Assembly: GCA_013154225.1 (NCBI GenBank)
Contig: JAADCW010000009.1
Location: 1-34,881, forward strand
Direction of reading: 5' to 3'
From: Chloroflexota bacterium
GTDB lineage: Bacteria > Chloroflexota > Anaerolineae > Anaerolineales > DRMV01
DNA: 34,881 bases
Positions 21,875 to 28,153 of this stretch are shown piece by piece (positions within the stretch are counted from its first letter, which is position 1; every line of letters starts with the position of its first letter). Under the pieces are notes generated by a model. It saw only the letters and a program-made list of their open reading frames with translations, did no database searches and was not told the origin of the DNA. The position numbers and the translations under genes are program-made.

Positions 21875-22675
21875 CTAACCTCGGCGGCGGGCAATGTAGA
21901 AGGTATAAGCACCTTCGGGGTGTTTGGGGTTTTCGTAGAGCGGTCGCAGGCGGCGTTCCAGCCAGCCGAGATTCCAGCGTGTGGGCGCGAGAATCCAACG
22001 CCCGGTGAGTTTTTTGGCAATCAGGCTGGGAAGGCCAAAATAGTGGCCCCATTCCAAAATGTGAAGGGCTTTGGGTGGGAAGTAATGCCACCATGTGACG
22101 ACTTCAAAGCCAGTCCGATCAAGGCGGGCTTCCCACGTGGCGGGGGCGTCGCAGTGATGGTGGCGGGAAATGCGGTTGAAGAAAGCGCGGTACGCGTCGC
22201 CCAAGGGGCGTAGGCCGATTTTGTCCAACGCGCGGCCGATGGAAAGGTTGGGCAGGAAGTTGTGATTGGGCACGCAAAAATAGAAAGGCGCGCCGGGCTG
22301 AAGCACGCGCGCGGTTTCGGCCAGGACGGCATCCAGATGGGGGATGTGTTCCAGCACCGAGTTGGAGACCGCGCTGGCAAACGTGGCATCGGGAAAGGGC
22401 ATGGCCGCACCGTCGGCCTGCACCAGCAGGCGGTAGGCCTGACCGTGCTTATGGCGGGCTTCGCGGAGCGGTGCCCACCACGGGTCCAAACCTACATCCA
22501 GAGGGCGCTCGAAGGTGCGCGCGGCAAAATGCCCGTCGCCACAGCCCAGGTCTAACGTGGGTTGTGGAAGCGGCAGGTCTTGATAGAATGAGGCTTCCAC
22601 CGCGCGCAGGAAGGCGCGGAAGTAGGGAAGTTCGCGAAGTTGGGGGAAAAGGTAATCTTTACGCTCAGTGGGCAT
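21875..22675 (-). CDS. class I SAM-dependent methyltransferase
   Basis: A 266-residue Methyltransf_11-type enzyme. Motif I LDLGCGDGHF is at residues 41-50, and NSVLEHIPHLD followed by RVLQPGAPFYF matches motifs II-III. The central and C-terminal part, with several Arg/Trp/His residues, probably binds the substrate, which cannot be deduced; its position at the head of a glycosyltransferase set suggests a sugar or polyprenyl-linked substrate. The stop is followed two bases later by the next gene's ATG. The start ATG 22675 has no Shine-Dalgarno at normal distance, but an extended -10 ends 7 bases before it, so the mRNA may be leaderless. Confidence 0.88.
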   Translation of the reverse strand: MPTERKDYLFPQLRELPYFRAFLRAVEASFYQDLPLPQPTLDLGCGDGHFAARTFERPLDVGLDPWWAPLREARHKHGQAYRLLVQADGAAMPFPDATFASAVSNSVLEHIPHLDAVLAETARVLQPGAPFYFCVPNHNFLPNLSIGRALDKIGLRPLGDAYRAFFNRISRHHHCDAPATWEARLDRTGFEVVTWWHYFPPKALHILEWGHYFGLPSLIAKKLTGRWILAPTRWNLGWLERRLRPLYENPKHPEGAYTFYIARRRG

Positions 22676-22682
22676 GGTGGCT

Positions 22683-22691
22683 ATTTTACCA
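22683..22691 (-). promoter_or_regulatory. extended -10 promoter, possibly leaderless, for the glycosyltransferase operon
   Basis: On the minus strand TGG-TAAAAT ends 7 bases before the methyltransferase ATG, so the expected transcription start falls on or next to the start codon. The -35 region is poor (GTATCA at 17 bases). The same TGG-TAAAAT is found before the zinc-ribbon gene. Confidence 0.45.
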
Positions 22692-22789
22692 CCTCAGGCA
22701 TTGGCTGATACCCGATACAAATGTGAGATAAAAGTGGGGGTGCATTCAAAGGTTGGAGAGATGGTCAGGGAGGCTTTTAGCGGGCGTCC

Positions 22790-22905
22790 TTCAACTTCGG
22801 CGCCTTACGGCGCTTCCGCTCAGGACGCGCGACTTCGGGTTTTGGCTACGCTCAGCCTTTCGCTCAGGGCGTGCGACTTCGGTGTTTTACAGCGCCTTTC
22901 GTTTG
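22790..22905. repeat. imperfect intergenic repeat with small hairpins
   Basis: Two copies of a unit containing CGCTCAGG, then GCGACTTCGG, then GTTTT occur about 45 bases apart (near 22815 and 22860). They are flanked by short hairpins such as GCGCCTTACGGCGC and GGCTACGCTCAGCC. The style (CTTCGG, CTACGCTCAG, CGCTCAGGGCG) is that of dispersed intergenic repeats of environmental bacterial genomes rather than of a coding region. No transposase is present. Confidence 0.5.
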
Positions 22906-22927
22906 GCTTTTGCTTCGGCACGACTGC

Positions 22928-22963
22928 ATAAACAACAAGCGGCACCGGAAACGGTGCCGCTTG
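22928..22963 (-). terminator. terminator after aspS
   Basis: A perfect 12-pair hairpin, CAAGCGGCACCG (22936-22947) with CGGTGCCGCTTG (22952-22963), has a four-base loop. On the minus strand it is followed by TTGTTTA. It lies 37 bases past the aspS stop. Confidence 0.85.
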
Positions 22964-22999
22964 GGCATCTTGCATCTTGCAATTGGGTGAGGCTTACGT

Positions 23000-24793
23000 T
23001 TAGCCTTGTTTTTCTGCCTTGGGGGGCAGGTCGAGTTTGATGTGCAGTTCTTTGAGTTGGGCCTCATCCACCGGCGAGGGCGCGTCGGCCATGACATCGC
23101 GGGCGGCCTGGTTCTTGGGGAAGGCAATCACTTCGCGGATGTTGGGCGCGTCGGCCAGGATCATGACCAGGCGGTCCAGGCCCGAGGCAATGCCGCCGTG
23201 GGGCGGCGCGCCGTATTCAAAGGCTTCCAGCAGGTGGCCGAAGCGCTCGCGAGCGGTTTCCATGTCCAACCCGATGAGTTGGAAGAGTTTTTCCTGAAGG
23301 CCGCGGTCGTGCACACGGATGGAGCCGCCAGCGACTTCGTAGTTGTTGAGCACCATGTCGTACTGCGCGCCCCGCATTTTGCCCGGATCGGTTTCCAACA
23401 GAGGAATGTCTTCGGGCATGGGCATGGTGAAGGGGTGCTGGCTGGGATCCCAGCGCTGTTCTTCTTCGTCCCAGAAGGCCCAGGGGAAGTCAATAATCCA
23501 GGCAAAGGCCAGGACGTTGGGATCGCGCAGGCCCAGCATGTCGGCAATATGGACGCGCAGGCGCCCCAGCGCGTCGTAAACCACGTCGGGGTTGCTGTCG
23601 GCCACGAAGAGCAGCAGGTCGCCGGGTTCGGCTTCCAGGCGGCGGCCGATTTCGTCCAGGGTTTCCTGGGCAAAGAACTTGGTAATGGGCGAGCGGAAGC
23701 CCTGGTCTTCCACATAGAGATAGGCCAGGCCTTTGGCGTCGTATTGTTTGACAAAGTCGGTGAGTGCATCCACCTCTTTGCGGGAAAGATGCCCCAGCCC
23801 TTTGGCGTTGATGCCGCGCACGTGGCCACCTTCGGCTACAGCCTGCTCAAAAACCCGGAAACCGCATCCCGGGGCCAGGTCGGAGATGTCTTTCAGTTCC
23901 AGGCCGAAGCGCAGGTCGGGGTGGTCGGTGCCAAAGCGGTCGAGCGCGTCCTGGTAGGAGATGCGCGGCCACGGTTCCTGCAAAATGCGTTTGTGCGGCA
24001 CCACGGTCTTGACCAGCGCGGTGAACATGTCTTCCATGAGGTCCATGACGTCTTCGCGGCGGTCCACAAAGGACATTTCCAGGTCAAGTTGGGTAAATTC
24101 GGGCTGGCGGTCGCCGCGCAGGTCTTCATCGCGGAAGCAGCGGGCAATTTGGAAGTAGCGCTCAATGCCTGCCACCATGAGGAGTTGTTTGAGCTGCTGA
24201 GGCGATTGGGGCAGGGCGTAAAATTCACCCGGATGGACGCGGGAAGGCACCAGATAGTCGCGCGCGCCTTCAGGGGTGGATTTGAAGAGAATGGGGGTTT
24301 CGATTTCCAGAAAGCCGTGTTGGTCCAGGTAATCGCGGATGAATTTGACCACGCGGTGGCGCAGTTCCAAATTGCGGCGCATGTTTTCGCGGCGCAGGTC
24401 GAGGTAACGGTATTTCAGACGGATGTGCTCGTCTACGCCATCGTCTTTGTTGATGGTAAAGGGCGTGGGTTTGGCCGGGTTGAGCACCTGTACTTGGAAG
24501 ACTTCGACCTCAATCTCGCCGGTAGGGAGGTTGGGGTTTTCGGCGCCTTGGGGGCGTCGGCGCACCTTGCCGCGGACTTGGAGCACCCATTCGTTGCGGG
24601 CGGCTTCCAGGGCTTGGTGGGCTTCGGGATGGGTGGCCTGATCGGCTACGATTTGCACGATGCCAAAGCGGTCACGTAGGTCAATGAACGTCACGCCGCC
24701 GTGATCACGTCGGCGGTGAACCCACCCGGCTAAGGTGACTTCCTGCCCGACGTGTTCGGCGCGTAGTTCGCCGCAGGTATGTGTTTTGTACAT
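23000..24793 (-). CDS. aspS: aspartyl-tRNA synthetase, probably non-discriminating (Asp/Asn)
   Basis: This enzyme charges tRNA with aspartate in the cytosol. It is a bacterial-type enzyme of 597 residues with an N-terminal OB-fold anticodon-binding domain, the class II catalytic core (motif 2 FRDEDLRGDRQPEFTQLD; motif 3 GLDRLVM) and the bacterial GAD insertion between them. ATG 24793 has GGAGG seven bases upstream; an earlier in-frame start at 24811 would include the ribosome site and is rejected. Residue 31 is His (in GWVHRRRDHGG) and residue 82 is Gly, the combination reported for enzymes that also charge tRNA-Asn; discriminating enzymes usually have Leu at 31. If so, Asn-tRNA would be made by GatCAB amidation. 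It is divergent from the cyclase gene. Confidence 0.97.
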   Translation of the reverse strand: MYKTHTCGELRAEHVGQEVTLAGWVHRRRDHGGVTFIDLRDRFGIVQIVADQATHPEAHQALEAARNEWVLQVRGKVRRRPQGAENPNLPTGEIEVEVFQVQVLNPAKPTPFTINKDDGVDEHIRLKYRYLDLRRENMRRNLELRHRVVKFIRDYLDQHGFLEIETPILFKSTPEGARDYLVPSRVHPGEFYALPQSPQQLKQLLMVAGIERYFQIARCFRDEDLRGDRQPEFTQLDLEMSFVDRREDVMDLMEDMFTALVKTVVPHKRILQEPWPRISYQDALDRFGTDHPDLRFGLELKDISDLAPGCGFRVFEQAVAEGGHVRGINAKGLGHLSRKEVDALTDFVKQYDAKGLAYLYVEDQGFRSPITKFFAQETLDEIGRRLEAEPGDLLLFVADSNPDVVYDALGRLRVHIADMLGLRDPNVLAFAWIIDFPWAFWDEEEQRWDPSQHPFTMPMPEDIPLLETDPGKMRGAQYDMVLNNYEVAGGSIRVHDRGLQEKLFQLIGLDMETARERFGHLLEAFEYGAPPHGGIASGLDRLVMILADAPNIREVIAFPKNQAARDVMADAPSPVDEAQLKELHIKLDLPPKAEKQG

Positions 24794-24813
24794 GGGAAAA
24801 CCTCCAACCAAAA

Positions 24814-24832
24814 ATCGCCGCCGCGCGGCGAT
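24814..24832 (-). promoter_or_regulatory. hairpin plus T-run in the aspS leader
   Basis: Eight-base arms ATCGCCGC and GCGGCGAT with a 3-base loop are followed on the minus strand by TTTT, just before the ribosome site. It would form at the very 5' end of the mRNA, judged from the promoter at 24837-24845. It could be a weak attenuator or simply a stabilising 5' hairpin. Confidence 0.35.
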
Positions 24833-24836
24833 GGTG

Positions 24837-24845
24837 ATTATAGCA
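24837..24845 (-). promoter_or_regulatory. extended -10 promoter for aspS
   Basis: On the minus strand TGC-TATAAT (24837-24845) is a perfect extended -10. There is no good -35 at 17 bases. Transcription would start near 24830, leaving a leader of about 37 bases. Confidence 0.6.
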
Positions 24846-24887
24846 CGAGAGGGGGCGAATGCGTGAGCAAAGGCGCAAAGGTTATTT

Positions 24888-24893
24888 TATAAT
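24888..24893 (+). promoter_or_regulatory. -10 element for the adenylate cyclase gene
   Basis: A perfect TATAAT lies 45 bases before the cyclase ATG. The -35 at 17-base spacing is poor (GAGCAA), so an activator may be needed. Confidence 0.45.
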
Positions 24894-24938
24894 AGGCAGT
24901 GTTGTTTGCCCGCGCATTGTCATTTGAGGAGAGGAGCC

Positions 24939-26792
24939 ATGCCGTTGCGTCGCAGCGTTGTGCATTACCGGTTGCATTTGGCAATTTTGGCTATTTTACT
25001 GCTTGTGGCTCTGGGGGGAGAAACCATTGGCCGTTTTCCAGGGCATGCGACCCCGCTGGAAACCATGGACTACGCCACCCACGACTTTTTCATGCGTGTG
25101 CGGGGAACCCTCCCCGCGGAAGACGTGGTTGTGGTGGCCATTGACGACGCCTCTTTTGCATGGACGGGGTATCAATGGCCCTGGCCGCGGGCTTATTTGG
25201 CAAAAATCGTGAATGCTATCAACCAGGGCGATCCCGCGGTGGTGGGGCTGGACATCTTGCTGGCTGAGCGCAGTGACGACCCCGCGGGCGATCAGGCCCT
25301 GGCCGAGGCCGTCGCGGCTGCTCCCCATTCGGTGTTGTTGGTGCGGCATTTCCGCCAGGGCGATAGTGACACCTTGGCTCAGCCCTGGCCCGCGCTGCGC
25401 GACGCGGCGACCTATTTGGGCATTTCTGCGCTTTCCCTGGACGAAGACGCGGTGCTCCGTCGGGTGACGGCCTACACCACATTTGCCGATCAGGTGTATT
25501 ACAACTGGGCGTTTTATCTGGCCAGTTTGAAGATGGGCATTGACCCGCCCAGGGATCCTTCGCCTTCGGGGGTGACGTTCAACGGCCAGCGGGTGCCGCT
25601 GGAAAACGGGATGCTGTTGATCAATTACGCGGGCCCGCCGGGCACGTTTACCACTTATTCCGCGGTCAACGTGGCCGAGGGCGACGTACTCGCCCAAAAC
25701 CCCGATGCTTTTCGTGACAAGGTGGTGCTCATTGGGGTGACTTCCCCCACCCTGCAGGATATTTACCCCACGCCGTTTTCCGCCACTCAGCGGATGGCTG
25801 GGGTAGAGGTGGTTGCCAACGCGGTGGAGACGCTGATTCACGGCAATTATCTGCGTCGTGCGCCCCTGTGGGTGGATTGGCTTTTGACCCTACTGGCGGT
25901 CCTTTTTGCCTGGGGTGTGTTGCGCTGGCGCTCGCCTTGGCGTCAGGTTGTGGCCGTGGTGGGCGGCTTGGCCGCTTACATGCTGGTGGCTTATCTCTTG
26001 TTCCTCAAAGCCGGGCTTTATATCGCGGTCACCGGGCCTTCGTTGGTCATGCTGTTTGGGGTGCTCTTCCCCCTGGTGGAGCGCGCGGTCGCGGAAGAGA
26101 TGGAAAAGCGCCGAGTGCGTCAGTTGTTCTCGCGCTTCATTTCTCCCAAGATGGTGGAGCAACTGCTGGAAGTGGAAGACCTCAGTGCGCTCAACCGCCG
26201 TGCTGAATTGAGCATTTTGTTTTCCGACATTCGGAATTTCACCACCCTATCGGAGAAGCTGACGCCTGAAGAGGTGGTTTCGTTGCTCAACCCTTATTTG
26301 GAAGCCATGACCGCGGTCATCCATCGGCACGGCGGCACGGTGGATAAATACGAAGGCGACGCGATTTTGGCTTTCTTTGGCGCGCCGTTGGAACTCGCTG
26401 ACCACCCCAAGCGGGCGGTGCGCGCGGCCCTGGAGATGCGCGAGGCCCTCAAGGCCTTCAAAGAGGAATGGACAGGCCGCTCGCCCCTGCCAGAGGATTT
26501 TGACATTGGCATTGGCATCAGCACTGGGGAGGTTTTTGTGGGGCTGTTAGGGCCTGAAGATCGCCTCAATTACACTGTGATTGGCGACCATGTCAACCTG
26601 GCTGCGCGGTTGCAGGATGCAACCAAGCGGTATGGCTGGCCTATTCTCATCAGCGAAACGACGGCCGAGCGAGTGGCTGATGAGTTTGCGTTGGAGTTTG
26701 TGGAAGCCGCCCGCTTGAAAGGGAAGACCCAGGCCGTGGGCATTTACAAAGTGCTGGGGCTGAAAAAGAAAAATGCCGAGGATGAGCCATGA
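24939..26792 (+). CDS. CHASE2-domain class III adenylate cyclase
   Basis: A 617-residue membrane protein that should make cAMP from ATP in response to an extracytoplasmic signal. An N-terminal helix (about 12-27) is followed by a CHASE2 sensor (about 35-305), then three hydrophobic helices (about 311-380), a short linker and a class III cyclase domain (about 422-612). Metal-binding Asp430 (FSDIRNFT) and Asp474 (YEGDAI), substrate-binding Lys470, Thr546 in NYTVIGD, and transition-state Asn553 and Arg557 are all present; the Lys/Thr pair favours ATP over GTP. ATG 24939 has GGAGAGGAG before it; the longer TTG start at 24906 lacks one. The convergent gene is separated by a terminator. No cAMP-binding protein is seen in the window, so the effector is unknown. 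Confidence 0.93.
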   Translation: MPLRRSVVHYRLHLAILAILLLVALGGETIGRFPGHATPLETMDYATHDFFMRVRGTLPAEDVVVVAIDDASFAWTGYQWPWPRAYLAKIVNAINQGDPAVVGLDILLAERSDDPAGDQALAEAVAAAPHSVLLVRHFRQGDSDTLAQPWPALRDAATYLGISALSLDEDAVLRRVTAYTTFADQVYYNWAFYLASLKMGIDPPRDPSPSGVTFNGQRVPLENGMLLINYAGPPGTFTTYSAVNVAEGDVLAQNPDAFRDKVVLIGVTSPTLQDIYPTPFSATQRMAGVEVVANAVETLIHGNYLRRAPLWVDWLLTLLAVLFAWGVLRWRSPWRQVVAVVGGLAAYMLVAYLLFLKAGLYIAVTGPSLVMLFGVLFPLVERAVAEEMEKRRVRQLFSRFISPKMVEQLLEVEDLSALNRRAELSILFSDIRNFTTLSEKLTPEEVVSLLNPYLEAMTAVIHRHGGTVDKYEGDAILAFFGAPLELADHPKRAVRAALEMREALKAFKEEWTGRSPLPEDFDIGIGISTGEVFVGLLGPEDRLNYTVIGDHVNLAARLQDATKRYGWPILISETTAERVADEFALEFVEAARLKGKTQAVGIYKVLGLKKKNAEDEP

Positions 26793-26828
26793 GCCTTGGG
26801 CTGGCAGGGAATTTTGCAAACGATAGAA

Positions 26829-26865
26829 AAACAATCACGCCCTCGATTGCCGAGGGCGTGATGTT
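26829..26865. terminator. bidirectional terminator between cyclase and 205-residue protein genes
   Basis: Perfect 12-pair arms ATCACGCCCTCG (26834-26845) and CGAGGGCGTGAT (26851-26862) enclose a 5-base loop. On the minus strand TTGTTTTT follows; on the plus strand only GTTTG. It serves two convergent genes. Confidence 0.85.
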
Positions 26866-26884
26866 TGTGGGGCGTGGGCCGGCG

Positions 26885-27502
26885 TTATGCGTCAGCCCAT
26901 TGGATGGTTTTGTCGCGTAAGGAGCGGTTGAGCAGATCCGCGTGTTCCACGGTGACGGGGAAGGCCAGCAGTTCATCCAGCACGATGCTGTTGTCGTCGT
27001 TGATGATGGCGATGTTGTAGATGAAAAGGCCCTTGTCCAAATCCGCGGTATAGACGAACACTTCGTTGTCCAGCAGATATTCGCGGATGGCTTCGTCTTC
27101 CAGCGCGGCTTGCAGGCCGCCCACCGCGAAAATGCGCACATGCACCACCAGGTCAGCAAAGATTTCGGCTTCGGCCAAGGCTTTGAGGGTGCTGGTGAAC
27201 AGGGCTTTGGTTTCTTCAATGGGTGTTTCGCCGCCAAACATCAATACAATGGCTTCAGGTTGGAATGCGGCCACGGCCTCGGCCACAGCGGCTTCTTCCC
27301 CAGGGGTTACCACGAAGTGCGCGGCTTGCGCACCGGTTTCGCGGATGTAGGCGGCTTCAGCCGCTGCGCTGATGGCGCTGCAAATGATGTTTTTGGGCGC
27401 AATGAAAGCAACTTTGGCATAGTCGGAAACCATTTGCGCGCCAATGATTTTGCCTGTTAGCGCACGCAGGTAGATTTCTTCTCCAAAAGTGGTTTTCGCC
27501 AT
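26885..27502 (-). CDS. unrecognised 205-residue soluble protein
   Basis: I do not recognise this protein and give no function. It has no signal peptide or membrane segment. Predicted alternating beta/alpha stretches (the IIGAQMVSDYAKVAFIAP segment, the EAIVLMFGGETP segment, the ADLVVHVRIFAVGG segment) suggest a three-layer alpha/beta fold, and the C-terminal third is acidic. A single Cys is near residue 41 and there is no P-loop or obvious catalytic motif. ATG 27502 was chosen because a strong ribosome site, AGGAAGGAGAG, precedes it; 20 further in-frame residues upstream would cover that site and reach the promoter. The gene stands alone with its own promoter and terminator and is divergent from the zinc-ribbon gene. 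Codon use matches its neighbours, so recent transfer is unlikely. Confidence 0.8.
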   Translation of the reverse strand: MAKTTFGEEIYLRALTGKIIGAQMVSDYAKVAFIAPKNIICSAISAAAEAAYIRETGAQAAHFVVTPGEEAAVAEAVAAFQPEAIVLMFGGETPIEETKALFTSTLKALAEAEIFADLVVHVRIFAVGGLQAALEDEAIREYLLDNEVFVYTADLDKGLFIYNIAIINDDNSIVLDELLAFPVTVEHADLLNRSLRDKTIQWADA

Positions 27503-27543
27503 GATTTTCTCTCCTTCCTTGAGATTGGCGGGTAAGTGCAAGC

Positions 27544-27572
27544 ATTGTAAGGGATTTGCCATTGGGAAGCAA
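27544..27572 (-). promoter_or_regulatory. promoter for the 205-residue protein gene
   Basis: On the minus strand TTGCTT (27567-27572) and TACAAT (27544-27549) are exactly 17 bases apart. The start site falls near 27537, about 35 bases before the ATG, with a strong ribosome site in between. Confidence 0.65.
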
Positions 27573-27661
27573 GGGCAAAGGGTAATTTCTTAGAAAACCC
27601 TCATAAAAAACAGCAGAGAAAGTGGGCTTGCCAGATGAGCAAGCGGCTTGGGGCTGCATTG

Positions 27662-27670
27662 TGGTAAAAT
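27662..27670 (+). promoter_or_regulatory. extended -10 promoter for the zinc-ribbon protein
   Basis: TGG-TAAAAT lies 42 bases before the ATG. The -35 is poor. The same TGG-TAAAAT occurs before the methyltransferase operon. Confidence 0.45.
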
Positions 27671-27712
27671 GCACAAAGCAAGGCCAATTTGCACCCCAGA
27701 GGAGGCGCTCCC

Positions 27713-28018
27713 ATGCAGATTTGCAGCCAATGCCATGCTCAATCGCCCGATACAGCCACCCACTGCGTGCAGTGCGGTGCGGATTTGCGGGAGTTCAGCA
27801 CCCGCGCGGTGGCGCTCAAACGGTATCAGGAAAACCCGCGGGTGAAAGCCATTCGGGTGGTGGTGGCCGGAGATGCCTGCCCCGCCTGCCTGGCCATTGC
27901 CGGAACCTATGCCAAAGACGCCGTGCCCTCTCTGCCTGTGGAAGGCTGCTCGCATGAGGGCGGTTGCCGTTGCACTTATGAGCCGCTTTACGAATACCCG
28001 CTGTTTATGCCTGGGTAG
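27713..28018 (+). CDS. small Cys-rich zinc-ribbon protein
   Basis: A 101-residue protein with nine cysteines. Cys4/Cys7 and Cys18/Cys21 form a classical zinc ribbon of the kind often found at the N-terminus of bacterial regulatory or membrane proteins. A second cluster follows: Cys56-x2-Cys59, then Cys79, Cys85 and Cys87 (CRC). The order CPAC, AG, P, CRC resembles the cysteine pattern of Mu F-like phage head proteins, but the protein is far too short to be one and no phage genes are near. ATG 27713 has GGAGG seven bases upstream; a start at 27689 would include that site. The function is unknown; metal binding is the only safe inference. Confidence 0.8.
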   Translation: MQICSQCHAQSPDTATHCVQCGADLREFSTRAVALKRYQENPRVKAIRVVVAGDACPACLAIAGTYAKDAVPSLPVEGCSHEGGCRCTYEPLYEYPLFMPG

Positions 28019-28094
28019 GCCAAGGTCGCGAATTTTGGGCTGTGGCGCCTGCCCCCGTGGAAGGGCGCGCGGTCAAAAAGCCTCAAGCATCCCA

Positions 28095-28140
28095 CAACAA
28101 AAAACACCCCCTGGTTTGCGCCAGGGGGTGCTGTGTTTTT
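28095..28140. terminator. bidirectional terminator between zinc-ribbon and citrate synthase genes
   Basis: A 10-pair hairpin, CACCCCCTGG (28105-28114) with CCAGGGGGTG (28121-28130), lies between two convergent genes. On the minus strand TTTTTTGTTG follows; on the plus strand a TTTTT follows after five bases. Confidence 0.88.
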
Positions 28141-28153
28141 GCTGAGTGAAGGT

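Larger units (their letters stand above)
22676..22999. other. 324-base gap between methyltransferase and aspS
   Basis: I see no gene here. From right to left it holds the aspS terminator (22936-22963), an imperfect internal repeat (about 22790-22905), and the probable promoter of the methyltransferase operon next to 22683. Short open frames across the repeat have no ribosome site and no recognisable product. Confidence 0.7.

Noticed and set aside
21873..22094. N-terminal extension of the 735-residue glycosyltransferase
   Set aside because: It would overlap the methyltransferase gene; the ATG two bases after that gene's stop explains the data better.
22740..23040. Small protein genes in the gap before aspS
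   Set aside because: Open frames follow the repeat, lack ribosome sites and run into the aspS terminator.
23006..24679. 557-codon open frame on the plus strand opposite aspS
   Set aside because: Same antisense-shadow composition, no ribosome site, and aspS is unambiguous.
27713..28018. Phage Mu F-like head protein fragment
   Set aside because: Only the cysteine spacing agrees; it is short, has its own promoter and ribosome site, and no phage genes are near.
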